This document shows, piece after piece, positions 19,450 to 29,003 of a stretch of DNA of 64,000 nt. Made by a program: the position numbers and the translations under genes. The notes beneath the pieces are model-generated. The model did not search any database and was not told where the DNA came from. It saw nothing but the letters and a program-made list of their open reading frames with translations. The number at the start of each line of letters is the position of its first letter. Positions within the stretch are counted from its first letter, which is position 1. Origin of the DNA: Alteromonas sp. M12 (GTDB lineage: Bacteria > Pseudomonadota > Gammaproteobacteria > Enterobacterales > Alteromonadaceae); the NCBI RefSeq assembly GCF_037478005.1, contig NZ_CP144164.1, forward strand, positions 4,836,001-4,900,000, given 5' to 3'.

Positions 19450-19824
19450 TTAATTAATATCGTTTTTATCCAAAAATTTGGCTAATACTCTCAGTTTAAG
19501 ATAATCAAGAATCTCTTGTTCCTGATCTGCAATTTCACCATCGATAAGGCATATACCTTGAGCGAGCGCTAAGGCCTTTTTAGCATTAAAGGATAAGGGG
19601 TCCTTCAATGACATAACAAATTGTTTTGCTTCGCCATTTTCTACGACCTCTCTGACTTGATGAATGGATTGGCGCTGGAACTCTTCCATATCCTCCTCAC
19701 CTTGCCAGTTAATGTGGTGAAATATAGAGTCGTAATAATCTTGTTCAGATAGGGTGATTTTGCCATCTATACGATAGAGCAACATACACAACTTTAATAA
19801 CGCTTCATTGAAAGACTGTTCCAT
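19450..19824 (-). CDS. TerB-like (tellurite-resistance family fold) protein
   Basis: 124 residues, all helical, with two copies of the acidic D-G-x-I-x-x-x-E motif (RIDGKITLSE near 18 and LIDGEIADQE near 92). This repeat is characteristic of TerB-like domains. Members are cytoplasmic, often with metal-binding acidic residues and unknown function. No other ter genes are nearby, so a role in tellurite resistance should not be assumed. It lies just downstream of the cyanophycin cluster on the same strand. Confidence 0.65.
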   Translation of the reverse strand: MEQSFNEALLKLCMLLYRIDGKITLSEQDYYDSIFHHINWQGEEDMEEFQRQSIHQVREVVENGEAKQFVMSLKDPLSFNAKKALALAQGICLIDGEIADQEQEILDYLKLRVLAKFLDKNDIN

Positions 19825-19941
19825 TTCAACTTTTACTCCAATTCATAATAAGAGTTTAATCTGCACTATTAAGAGAAGTGCACTTATGAGTAGAAGATGA
19901 AATGGGGACTAAATCTGTTTTTCCAATTCAGTTGAAAACTG

Positions 19942-21633
19942 TTAACGAGTATTTTTCTGCAGTAATTGATCTATCTGTTCACGTTGGTCAAGACAAAACA
20001 ACACAACCACATCACCAGGTGATGACATCTGCAGTGCCAGTTTAGCCCCAGCCAAAGGTGAATCAACGCAGTCAATTATTGATTCATCAACACCTTTTTG
20101 CTGCAAATGTTTAGCAACGAGATCGAGCAGCTCTTTTGGTTGCCTGCCCCGTAAATATCGTTCTAATTCTGCGACTATGTAACGGTCGGCCTGCAATTTA
20201 TAAATTTCATCGCTAAGCTCTTTAATATCCGCATCAGCTCTATCGCCAGCGTTACTGAACATAACAATATAGCGCTTTGCAGGGATGTGTTTTGCCGTGT
20301 TAATCATGGCTTTAACACTATGCGCATTATGCGCAAAATCGACCATTACTGTTGAGCCGTTATATGTATATAAATTGCCCCGTCCAGGATTATCCTTGGC
20401 TGAGCTACCAAAGCGCATTAAACCTTGCTTGATGGCTTGCAGTGGAATGTGTAAAGCCATACTCAGACCAATCACCCCCAAGGCGTTTTGGATATTGTGC
20501 TGAGCAGCCCCTTGCATAGTCATTGGAATCGACTTTACCTCTGCGATAGGGACAGGCGTTCCATCGGCTTGCATATACACAAATTGCTCATTATCGACAA
20601 ATACACAAGGCAAACCAGCCTGCTGACTTTGCAGAATCAGAGGGTGTTTTGCATCTTCACTGAACCAACAAATTCGACAACTAACCTGCTTAGCTTGCTG
20701 AACCACCAATTTATTATCAGCATTGAGAACTAAAGTCCCGGAATTATCTAAGCCTTTCGCCACCACAAACTTTACTTCGGCCAATTCTTCAACCGTATTA
20801 ATACCGTATTGTCCAAGATGGTCACTGGCAACATTGGTAATAAGCGCGGCATCCACATTATCGATTGGGATCCCGCGGCGTAAAATACCGCCCCTAGCTA
20901 CTTCTAAAAAGGCCATCTCAGTGCGTTTGTCTCGCAACAGCATTCTTGCTCCACCAGGGCCCGAATAATCACCTTTATCAATAATTTCATCACCCACTTT
21001 GATAAAGTCAGTGGAAGTCACACCGGCACAAATTCCCGCCGCTTTAGCGATCTCGCTAGCCAATCGTACACTCGTTGATTTGCCATTGGTGCCGGTGATA
21101 AATGCACGGGGAATATCTTTGTATTGTTGCCAATCCAACGCTGCGCTTTGCGGCAGTTCAGCAATCGGCCAAACGTCAACCGTTGGCCCAGTGCCTAGAC
21201 TAAATTCGTCGTCATCACTAATAGCAGTAACATTATGAGCATGGGCTTGAGCCATGAGATTTAACAACTCAGAATTTTGCTCCTGATTAAGCGTAATTTG
21301 CAATTGTTTAACTCGACTAGGCAAATCAATTTCTGGTTGCTGACAAAGTTGTGAAACGGTTAACTCCCAAGCAAGCTCAGCTAGGTCACATGCAGTATAA
21401 AGTGCATCCATAGGGGCGCTAAGTGCCATACTCGCACCGCCGCTGTAAAACCGAAATGTATAGGTCTGCTGCCAGTTTATTTGCGGCAACAACTTATCGA
21501 CCCAACTCTGCCAAGTGTTGATAACAAGATGACTATCAATGTCGTCGATAAAAACGTCTAAGATAGCCCCAGGTTTATCCCACAATAAGTTGGGACCGGT
21601 CAGTCGTCTGACTTCATCTAGCTCTAAACGCAT
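19942..21633 (-). CDS. Mur-ligase-type protein paired with CphA (no ATP-grasp domain)
   Basis: 563 residues. The P-loop GTNGKST is at 181-187, followed by a full Mur-ligase central domain (VARGGILRRG, NVASDHLGQYG) and C-terminal domain (DFAHN). These resemble the C-terminal half of cyanophycin synthetase. The first ~170 residues are not an ATP-grasp domain and were not recognised. The start overlaps the cphA stop by one nucleotide (TAATG), so the two are translationally coupled. It may add one amino acid to a cyanophycin-like chain or act with CphA as a second subunit. Confidence 0.8.
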   Translation of the reverse strand: MRLELDEVRRLTGPNLLWDKPGAILDVFIDDIDSHLVINTWQSWVDKLLPQINWQQTYTFRFYSGGASMALSAPMDALYTACDLAELAWELTVSQLCQQPEIDLPSRVKQLQITLNQEQNSELLNLMAQAHAHNVTAISDDDEFSLGTGPTVDVWPIAELPQSAALDWQQYKDIPRAFITGTNGKSTSVRLASEIAKAAGICAGVTSTDFIKVGDEIIDKGDYSGPGGARMLLRDKRTEMAFLEVARGGILRRGIPIDNVDAALITNVASDHLGQYGINTVEELAEVKFVVAKGLDNSGTLVLNADNKLVVQQAKQVSCRICWFSEDAKHPLILQSQQAGLPCVFVDNEQFVYMQADGTPVPIAEVKSIPMTMQGAAQHNIQNALGVIGLSMALHIPLQAIKQGLMRFGSSAKDNPGRGNLYTYNGSTVMVDFAHNAHSVKAMINTAKHIPAKRYIVMFSNAGDRADADIKELSDEIYKLQADRYIVAELERYLRGRQPKELLDLVAKHLQQKGVDESIIDCVDSPLAGAKLALQMSSPGDVVVLFCLDQREQIDQLLQKNTR

Positions 21634-24449
21634 TAATCTGAATCTTCATCACGTTCAACGACTAAGCGCACACCTCTTTCATCTTGAACGAGGGTTTGAC
21701 CAGCATCGAGTTCAAATTTGTGTTCGACAGGTTCAAACAGTTTTTCCGGATAGTCACGCGAGGGCACTTCATCTTTTTGGGTCAAGTCACGATCCGCTTG
21801 GAAATGCACAATTTGTTTCCAGCAACGGGTAATGTTGTCGCCAAGAATAATCAACAAATCGCCTTTTTGACAATCCGCTAAAGCCTTATCGATAGCGTCT
21901 TTTTCAGACGGAATCACTTGTATATCGTCGTCAGACAATCCCTGTTCTAAATAGGTTTTGCGCAACAACTCTGGTATTTCATCATGACCTCGGCCACGAC
22001 GATCATCGTCCGCTTTACAAACGATAGCATCGAAACCTTTGGCTGTAATAGTGGCCGCTTCAATCACGTCTTCATCCCGTCTATCACCCGGCATTGCAAT
22101 AACCAATCGACGTTTTCCGGTGACATCTAAGCGCATCGCTAAATCGGTGATAGTTTGAATCGCCGCAGGATTGTGCGCGTAGTCCAAAATCACTTTAAAC
22201 GGATGTTCGTCATAAATATTGAGACGGCCAGGCGCTTGATAGAATGAGGTATTGAAGATACGTAACCCTTGGCGAATATCTTCCAGTGAAGTGTTAAAAC
22301 AATATGCCATTGCAGTCGCGAACATAGCATTTTGCACGTTATGCATTGCTTTGCCTTCAATGGTCGCAGGAATAAGGTGAGTCCATAACAGCGGGATATG
22401 TGAGCCCTTATCGTAAATGGTGATCATGTCACCATTAATACCTTTTTCCAAAACCACAGCCAAACCACCACTGCGGATATGCTCCCGCACCAAACCGTGG
22501 CCAGAATCAGTGGTCACATAACAAATGCGCTTCGCGGTACAAAAGTCTGCCATTTCTAAACAGTGTCTATCATCTGCGTTAAGTACCACACAGTCTTTTG
22601 CCACTTCCACAACCACACGCTTAATCTGAGCAAGCTGCTCTAATGTGTCTATACCCCGCTGACCTAAGTGGTCTGCGCTGATATTCAAACAAGCACCCAC
22701 ATCACATTCGCTGTAACCAAGACCACGTTTGAGTATGCCCCCTCGCGCGGTTTCCATTATCGCGAAATCAACACTAGGGTCGCGCAACACAATTTGTGCT
22801 GAGGTGGGACCTGTCATATCCCCTTTTACGGTTAAATGACCGTCAATATACACCCCATCTGTCGAGGTCATTCCTGTGGTATAACCAACACTCTTCATTA
22901 TGCTAGCTAACATGCGAGAAGTGGTGGTTTTACCGTTAGTTCCGGTAATTGCGGCAATTGGTATGCTTGAATGGGCACCAGGAGGAAACAACATATCCAT
23001 CACTTTACCAGACACATCCCTAGGCGTGCCTTCACTAGGAGCAACATGCATTCTGAAGCCAGGCGCGGCGTTACATTCACAAATGCCACCGCCAATTTCT
23101 TTATATGACTTACTGATATCATCGGTAAGGAAATCAACACCACCAATATCTAAGCCGATGGCTTTTATCGCCCGTACTGCCATATCTCGGTTGTCTGGGT
23201 GCACAGAATCTGTGACATCGATGGCTGTGCCGCCGGTAGATAGATTTGCCGTTGAGCGTAAGTAAAATTCCTGCCCTTCTTGCAACACCGTATTTTTGTC
23301 ATATCCGGCTTCCGCTAATAAACGTTCAGCTTGATTATCCAATTCTAATCGGGTCAAAACTTTTTCATGACCTATACCGCGACGGGGATCTTTGTTCACA
23401 ATATCCACCAGCTCTTCAATCGTGCTGCTGCCATCTCCCACCACATGACCTGGAACCCGTTTAGCCACCGCCACTAACTCGTCATTCACCACCAACATAC
23501 GGTGATCAAAACCAGTTAAATAACTTTCCACCAGCACTGCTCGGCTAGTACCAAATTTCTGGGCTTCATTAAATGCGGTTACCACTTCCTCATCGCTCGT
23601 GAGGTTGATGCTGACGCCTCTGCCATGATTAGCATTAAGCGGCTTAATCACCACTGGGAAACCAATTCGATTGGCCGCACGCACCGCTTGTCGTTCACTA
23701 TAAATCATCAACTGTTGAGGTACAGGCAGACCTAAGTCATTTAAAAGATTGTGGGTGTCTTCTTTGTCGCAAGAAATTTCAACGGCGATATGTTTTGTTT
23801 CACTGGTGATAGTAGCTTGAATACGCTTTTGATATTTGCCGTGACCAAATTGCACTAAGCTGTAATTGTTTAAACGTAACCAAGGAATATCACGCTCTTC
23901 GGCAGCTTTAACCAAACTACCGGTACTAGGACCAAATTCTTTCTTCTGTGCCATACGCACGAAATCTTGAAGCTCTTGGCTGAAATCAAAATCATCATCA
24001 ATATCGGCATCAATCGCAGACTGTACATTTTTAGGTAAAAGGTGAGTAAGTAGTCGCATACCCAAAGAGCCAGCCTCTAAACCAACGTCTTGTTGTTTGT
24101 ATTGATACACAACGTTGTAGCAACCGGGTTTATCTAAACTACGAGTGCGACCAAAGCCCACAGGAGATCCCGCTAAGTTTTGTAACTCAAGGGCGACGTG
24201 TTCCCAAATATGTCCCATCCAAGTGCCTTCGTCATCGCGCAAACGACGGATAAAACCACCTTCTTCCTGGTAAGAACAACCGTGGCTGTGCAAACTTGGA
24301 ATCGCATTGATTAAGCCATTGATGAAATCCTCACCTAATTTTACTGAAGGCCAATTCTCCAACTCGCCTAAATCGATTTGATATCGAATAACAGGAAAAT
24401 TAGCGTAAACATTTGGGCCGACATAAACGTTTCTACTGAGGATCTTCAT
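21633..24449 (-). CDS. cphA: Cyanophycin synthetase
   Basis: 938 residues, slightly longer than cyanobacterial CphA1 (~870-900). Three regions are visible: an N-terminal domain (~1-160), an ATP-grasp domain (~220-480, VVIKPLNANHGRGVS and EIGGGICECNAAPG) that adds Asp to the backbone, and a Mur-ligase domain (~490-900, AITGTNGKTTTSRML) that adds Arg side chains. The product is the nitrogen-storage polymer multi-L-arginyl-poly-L-aspartate. An AGGAAG ribosome site precedes the ATG. A terminator at 24604-24631 separates it from iadA-cphB, so it has its own promoter. Confidence 0.96.
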   Translation of the reverse strand: MKILSRNVYVGPNVYANFPVIRYQIDLGELENWPSVKLGEDFINGLINAIPSLHSHGCSYQEEGGFIRRLRDDEGTWMGHIWEHVALELQNLAGSPVGFGRTRSLDKPGCYNVVYQYKQQDVGLEAGSLGMRLLTHLLPKNVQSAIDADIDDDFDFSQELQDFVRMAQKKEFGPSTGSLVKAAEERDIPWLRLNNYSLVQFGHGKYQKRIQATITSETKHIAVEISCDKEDTHNLLNDLGLPVPQQLMIYSERQAVRAANRIGFPVVIKPLNANHGRGVSINLTSDEEVVTAFNEAQKFGTSRAVLVESYLTGFDHRMLVVNDELVAVAKRVPGHVVGDGSSTIEELVDIVNKDPRRGIGHEKVLTRLELDNQAERLLAEAGYDKNTVLQEGQEFYLRSTANLSTGGTAIDVTDSVHPDNRDMAVRAIKAIGLDIGGVDFLTDDISKSYKEIGGGICECNAAPGFRMHVAPSEGTPRDVSGKVMDMLFPPGAHSSIPIAAITGTNGKTTTSRMLASIMKSVGYTTGMTSTDGVYIDGHLTVKGDMTGPTSAQIVLRDPSVDFAIMETARGGILKRGLGYSECDVGACLNISADHLGQRGIDTLEQLAQIKRVVVEVAKDCVVLNADDRHCLEMADFCTAKRICYVTTDSGHGLVREHIRSGGLAVVLEKGINGDMITIYDKGSHIPLLWTHLIPATIEGKAMHNVQNAMFATAMAYCFNTSLEDIRQGLRIFNTSFYQAPGRLNIYDEHPFKVILDYAHNPAAIQTITDLAMRLDVTGKRRLVIAMPGDRRDEDVIEAATITAKGFDAIVCKADDDRRGRGHDEIPELLRKTYLEQGLSDDDIQVIPSEKDAIDKALADCQKGDLLIILGDNITRCWKQIVHFQADRDLTQKDEVPSRDYPEKLFEPVEHKFELDAGQTLVQDERGVRLVVERDEDSD

Positions 24450-24603
24450 ATATTTGGGCTTCCTTGTGTAAGTTGCTCTAAAACTATTAACAACACGCTA
24501 AACGTGAATCACATTGATGAAAGGAGAGTGAAAACAATACTACAAGTAACGGACTTAAGATAAGGATGTTTTAGCTTATAGAATTGTAGTAACTAGGCTA
24601 TAT

Positions 24604-24631
24604 AAAAACAGTGGTATTCGCCACTGTTTTT
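24604..24631 (-). terminator. Rho-independent terminator of the iadA-cphB operon
   Basis: AAAAACAGTGG (24604-24614) pairs with CCACTGTTTTT (24621-24631) around a 6-nt loop. It lies 22 bp after the cphB stop and is near-symmetric, so it may also block leftward and rightward read-through. Confidence 0.85.
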
Positions 24632-24652
24632 ATATTCAGCATAAATGGAGGA

Positions 24653-25468
24653 TTAAGCGAATGCTTGACGCGTACTTATATTGTAACGACTGCCCGATGC
24701 GAGGATATGCACCTTTAAATTAAGTAAGGTCAAAGCATCACCTCTGCGTGCTTCAGCCATTGACGAATATTCGATATCCGCAGGGTCAACAACGGTTATT
24801 GCACCACTGCCTACCACTGTAAATTCATTATTCTCATCAATAAATGCGGCGGTATCTTCGTCTAATCCAATACCCACTAAAAATGGATTATAGGAAACAG
24901 CACTTAGCAAACGCGATAAACGATTGCGTTCATTAAAGTGTTGATCCACCACTACCGTGTTGATCAAGCCCATACCAGGCGCTAAGTTCACCCCATCTTC
25001 AGTGGGCACAATACCAGTACTGCCACCGGTTATCATGTGTTGTGACACTATTGCCGCACCCGCAGAGGTCCCAGCTACATGCACACCTTTGGCATTAATT
25101 TGACGAATCGTCTTAGCAATGGGGGTACCACCTAATATGGTCGACAAACGCAATTGATTGCCGCCGGTGATAAACACAGCCGTGCATTTTAAAAGTTGTT
25201 CAACATAATCAGGGTTTTGCGCATCAGCGCGCTCGCGAATAGGTAATGAAATAGTTTTACCCGCACCTAGTTGGTGAAATAAGTTTTCATATCGTTCGCC
25301 GGTATCATCTAGTTGAGAAGCCGTTGGAATCACGCAGATCACTGCATCTGCACCCCCAGCGAGCTCAACAAATTTTGTCAGTATTTCAGGGTTATCTATT
25401 TTCTCTTCGGCGCCGCCGATGGGGATTACATAACCACGTTGCTGCCCTTCAATATTAGGAGACGGCAT
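24653..25468 (-). CDS. cphB: Cyanophycinase
   Basis: 271 residues from the ATG at 25468, which follows GAGGA at the end of iadA; an in-frame TTG at 25474 would overlap the iadA stop. The enzyme is a serine hydrolase of family S51. The nucleophile Ser135 is in GTSAGA, and FITGGNQLRL is the conserved oxyanion/substrate region. It cleaves cyanophycin to beta-Asp-Arg dipeptides, which IadA from the upstream gene can then split. Confidence 0.94.
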   Translation of the reverse strand: MPSPNIEGQQRGYVIPIGGAEEKIDNPEILTKFVELAGGADAVICVIPTASQLDDTGERYENLFHQLGAGKTISLPIRERADAQNPDYVEQLLKCTAVFITGGNQLRLSTILGGTPIAKTIRQINAKGVHVAGTSAGAAIVSQHMITGGSTGIVPTEDGVNLAPGMGLINTVVVDQHFNERNRLSRLLSAVSYNPFLVGIGLDEDTAAFIDENNEFTVVGSGAITVVDPADIEYSSMAEARRGDALTLLNLKVHILASGSRYNISTRQAFA

Positions 25469-25470
25469 AT

Positions 25471-26640
25471 TCAATCCTCAAACGTACCTTTTTTTACAAA
25501 AGATTTATCAAAAATGTGCCACACACCAAGTGCCATGACATGGCTGATGCGAGACGAATCGTCAAGTATAACAAGATCTGCGTCAAACCCAGCGTGTATC
25601 TTGCCTTTTTTATGAAAATTCATCAAAGAAGCTATATTTGAGGTAAAAAATGGCAGGCAGTCTTGCAGCGGCACACCATTATCGAGCAGTTCATATAGCA
25701 CTTGGGTCATCGATTCTGAGTTGGCGAAGTCCATTTTGGTTAAATGTCCTTGTTTATCAAAACACGGTAAACAGCCACCGCCGTCAGAACTAATGGTGAG
25801 TTTGTCGTTGGGAAAGTCACTGGCGAGATATCGACTTAGCGCGTCCGCAGGTTCATAACCCTCACCATCGGTTTCAAATGCAGTTACGTCAATCCAACAA
25901 CCTTGTTTGGTTAGCTCACAAGCCTCTTCAAACAAAAACCGCTGTCGATTTACATGGGTTGGATTAAATGTTCTGGCCGGTATTTCTGAGCCTGATAACG
26001 CTTCTCGTACCAAACTCAAGCCACGTTCGCCGTCACCTAAATGCAAATGCACAGTACCGGCCTTACCGGTCATTAATCTTGCCACATGGGCTTCAGAAGC
26101 GACTTTTAACAGTTCATTAAGGGTTGGTTGACTAGAGCGATGGTCGCTGATGGCTAATTCACCCACCGCCACTATGGGATCAACAAACACGATATCGGTT
26201 TTAATGGAACCGGTTAAGGTAGTGGGCGGTAAATGATAGCCCCCAGTGTAACAATAAGCAGATAAACCTTCCTCACGCAGACCGTACACCTGAGCAACCA
26301 AAGACTCAGTACTGCGCGTTGTATCATCAGTACCTAAGAGTCCAACGGCTGTAGTAACACCTGCACGGGTAAACTGGCTCAGAGGAACCGGTGGCACACG
26401 GGTGGCAAATCCAGCTTCACCGCCACCACCGGTAATGTGAGTGTGCGCATCTATTAAGCCTGGGATTACAGTCGCTCCTTGCAAATCGAGCTGCTGAACA
26501 TCAAGTTGAGAATCAAGCTTAGGCTGGCTATCTAAAATCTGTAAAACTCGACCGCCTCCCACTAAAAGGTGCCGAATACCAAGAGCCTGCGGGGCGAAAA
26601 TATTGGCATTTTTCAGTAGAATTAATGACTGCTTGTTCAA
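25471..26640 (-). CDS. iadA: Isoaspartyl dipeptidase
   Basis: About 389 residues, as E. coli IadA (390). An amidohydrolase-superfamily dizinc enzyme with GLIDAHTHITGGGGEAG (two metal His) near residue 60 and SSDGGGCLP in the C-terminal half. A TTG at 26640 is chosen because GGAG lies 6 nt upstream; a TTG at 26652 is the longer option, and no ATG is in frame. It hydrolyses the beta-Asp-Arg made by cyanophycinase. Only 2 nt separate its stop from the cphB start. Confidence 0.92.
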   Translation of the reverse strand: MNKQSLILLKNANIFAPQALGIRHLLVGGGRVLQILDSQPKLDSQLDVQQLDLQGATVIPGLIDAHTHITGGGGEAGFATRVPPVPLSQFTRAGVTTAVGLLGTDDTTRSTESLVAQVYGLREEGLSAYCYTGGYHLPPTTLTGSIKTDIVFVDPIVAVGELAISDHRSSQPTLNELLKVASEAHVARLMTGKAGTVHLHLGDGERGLSLVREALSGSEIPARTFNPTHVNRQRFLFEEACELTKQGCWIDVTAFETDGEGYEPADALSRYLASDFPNDKLTISSDGGGCLPCFDKQGHLTKMDFANSESMTQVLYELLDNGVPLQDCLPFFTSNIASLMNFHKKGKIHAGFDADLVILDDSSRISHVMALGVWHIFDKSFVKKGTFED

Positions 26641-26788
26641 CCCGATCTCCAAATAAAGTGTTGATGCCTAAAACTGGTGTTTTAGGGCTAAATCGTAAAA
26701 ATCGGATTATACACTAGCTATAAGCGATAGTTTATCTCAGCCATAGAATTACTAGACATTTTACCGGATCGTAAGCGCCTTTGGTTTT

Positions 26789-26851
26789 GTAACCTGGCCT
26801 TTAGGCCATGGAAAGGTTCATTGTGCAAGCGGGCCTAAAGCACCCGCCTAC
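26789..26851. repeat. Single REP/BIME-type element
   Basis: Two inverted palindromic units: GTAA then a GGCCTTTAGGCC palindrome at the left, and GCGGGCCTAAAGCACCCGC followed by CTAC at the right. It is an inverted, diverged single copy of the element tandemly repeated at 31861-32466. It sits between iadA and gloA. Confidence 0.75.
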
Positions 26852-26875
26852 AGGGAACGCTTTGTTAACGAATAA

Positions 26876-27316
26876 TTACCACTCGCCGGTATTTTCCATC
26901 GATGCCCAAGGCTCTTGAGGGGCAAGAGCCTTACCTCGTTGCAGTAATTCAATGGAAATATTATCCGGTGAACGCACAAAGGCCATATGACCGTCTCTAG
27001 GCGGACGATTGATAACCACACCGGCATCACTTAGTTTCTGACATAAACCATAAATGTCATCAACCAAAAACGCTAGGTGTCCGAAGTTTCTGCCACCAGT
27101 GTAAGTTTCTGGATCCCAATTATAAGTCAGTTCCACTAAAGGAGCGTCATCTTTCTCTGCACGCTCTGCGTCTTCGGGAGCGGCTAAATAAACCAAAGTA
27201 AACCGACCTTTCTCATTTTCGATTCGCTTGCTTTCTTGCAAACCTAATTGCTCACAATAGAATTTTAAAGATGCATCTAAGTCTGCGACTCGCACCATAG
27301 TATGTAGAAATTGCAT
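26876..27316 (-). CDS. gloA: Lactoylglutathione lyase (glyoxalase I)
   Basis: 146 residues. The enzyme isomerises the glutathione-methylglyoxal hemithioacetal to lactoylglutathione. The four metal ligands of bacterial (usually Ni2+) glyoxalase I are all present: His5, Glu62, His80, Glu122. It is ~10 residues longer than E. coli GloA, with an extended C-terminus rich in Trp. Monocistronic. Confidence 0.92.
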   Translation of the reverse strand: MQFLHTMVRVADLDASLKFYCEQLGLQESKRIENEKGRFTLVYLAAPEDAERAEKDDAPLVELTYNWDPETYTGGRNFGHLAFLVDDIYGLCQKLSDAGVVINRPPRDGHMAFVRSPDNISIELLQRGKALAPQEPWASMENTGEW

Positions 27317-27432
27317 GAAAAACTTGCCTCTTGGGTAACGTTAAGCTTGTGTTTAATAACACCAATCTAGACAATATTGTCATTATTAACCGGCACCTCT
27401 AGTATGGTGGGTGATTTTAATTATTCAATCCT

Positions 27433-27735
27433 TTAGAGGGGTTGTTGCAAAGAAAATGGCAGTTTTAAACTCGCGCCTGTTTTAGCTGGATTACCGATCA
27501 TTTCGTCATAAGGCGAGTCATGCACCATAACTGCCTGCAACACATCAATATCTGCAAAAGCCTCGCGAACTTGTTGAGTACTATTAAAACGCATTAATTC
27601 GTTGCCGTTGTATAACATGCCTTGCTCATTACCAATCCGTAATTTAAGTAAATAAATACTCATTTCAAACGATTGTAATTCAAGTTCATCTATACTTTGG
27701 TTTTGGCTTATCAATTGTTGATATTCGAATTTCAT
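27433..27735 (-). CDS. Small protein, DUF6482-like
   Basis: 100 residues from the ATG at 27735 (a GTG at 27741 is in frame). The order of features matches DUF6482 proteins of gammaproteobacteria as I recall them: a strand-rich N-terminus (SFEMSIYLLKLRIGNEQGML), a helix, then VHDSPYDEMIG near the C-terminus. The function is unknown. It lies 117 bp upstream of gloA on the same strand, so co-transcription is possible. Confidence 0.6.
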   Translation of the reverse strand: MKFEYQQLISQNQSIDELELQSFEMSIYLLKLRIGNEQGMLYNGNELMRFNSTQQVREAFADIDVLQAVMVHDSPYDEMIGNPAKTGASLKLPFSLQQPL

Positions 27736-27741
27736 CTGCAC

Positions 27742-28121
27742 TTCTCGACTAATGACAACTCTAGCGTGGTTTAGGATATATACGTTTAATCAGCAGATTT
27801 AGTTCATAGTCGCGAATAACGCTCAGTCGACTCTACAATTGATTGAACAACAAGCCCTTGTTTTTGATTGTTATATCCCAATCAAAATAGTAGAAACAAA
27901 TAGTGACATGAGATTTGGAAGTAGTAGTATCTAAGAAGTGTTTATCTTTATCTGTATTTTTTAGTAAATGTCTGCCACTTAAAAGGAAGGCAATTACTTT
28001 AGCCGCTGAACAAATTGGCTGAAATAGATAAACAATTTACAGACTATTATTAAAAAAATTCAACGATTTGCTTCCTAGCTTGTCATAATATTATCTAGTT
28101 GCGTGTAATTTAGGAAAGAAA
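27742..28121. other. Intergenic region with one inverted repeat
   Basis: 380 bp between divergent genes. The only structure seen is a perfect 9-bp inverted repeat, TTTTGATTG (27862-27870) / CAATCAAAA (27879-27887), a possible operator. The remainder is AT-rich promoter-like sequence with no ORF. Confidence 0.4.
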
Positions 28122-28967
28122 ATGACTGACGAATCAAACCCCAAATCCATTAAGCCGCACATTATTCTAGCTGTGATTGTGATCTGTGTTGCAGTCATAG
28201 GTTATTTTGCTTTAAGCGGCAGTAATGAAACCGAAGAAGTCCCTGAGCCGATAATTGAAGCTCCCATTCCAGATCCAATCATTGACGAAAATGAGCAACA
28301 GCAATTCGACGAGTACGCTGTAGAAGACGAAGCTGAAATGATCGAAGAAGAACCTGTGCTTGTGGATTTACCGCCACCTGAACCGATTCCAGAGCCACTC
28401 GATACCAGCGATGCAGCGGTTAAAACATCGATTATTAGTTTAGCCAATTATGAAGCTGCGGCGAGTTTACTGGTAAATGATGACTTGCTTAGACGTTTTG
28501 TGGTTATGACCGAAAACGCTGCCAATCATAATATTGCGACTAATCATCAAGTAATAGTGCCGCCGGAACAAAAGTTTCGGGTGTATGAGCAATCTGATAA
28601 AAGTTTTATCGATGCAGCCAGTTTCAAACGGTACACGCCCTATGTAGAAACCTTAGATTCTATGGATACAGATTCGTTGATATCACTATACGAAACCTAT
28701 AAACCGTCAATTACAGATATTTACGCTGAAATTGGCGACCCTGATGACGACTTTACCTTTGTATTAATGGATGCAATCAATCATCTGCTGGATACCCCAG
28801 AAGTACCTGTGCCCATCGAAGTTTATACTGATAGTGTGATGTACAAGTTTGCCGATGACCGTTTAGAAAGTTTGACCGCCGTGCAGAAGCAACTGCTGCG
28901 CACAGGACCAGAAAACATGCGTCGCATCAAAGCAAAATTGCGCGAAGTCAGAGATGCGTTGCAATAA
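28122..28967 (+). CDS. DUF3014 membrane-anchored protein
   Basis: 281 residues: one membrane helix at ~14-31, a long acidic Pro/Glu-rich linker (~36-95), then the DUF3014 domain (~100-280). This is the usual layout for the family, with the domain in the periplasm. The function is unknown. First of a likely two-gene unit with the DUF1285 gene 36 bp downstream. Confidence 0.8.
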   Translation: MTDESNPKSIKPHIILAVIVICVAVIGYFALSGSNETEEVPEPIIEAPIPDPIIDENEQQQFDEYAVEDEAEMIEEEPVLVDLPPPEPIPEPLDTSDAAVKTSIISLANYEAAASLLVNDDLLRRFVVMTENAANHNIATNHQVIVPPEQKFRVYEQSDKSFIDAASFKRYTPYVETLDSMDTDSLISLYETYKPSITDIYAEIGDPDDDFTFVLMDAINHLLDTPEVPVPIEVYTDSVMYKFADDRLESLTAVQKQLLRTGPENMRRIKAKLREVRDALQ

Positions 28968-29003
28968 CAGCAATTCCACTAGGATGATTAAGGCTAGTAT
29001 CTA

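Noticed and set aside
22900..23265. 121-codon plus-strand ORF
   Set aside because: Antisense to the junction of the ATP-grasp and Mur-ligase domains in cphA.
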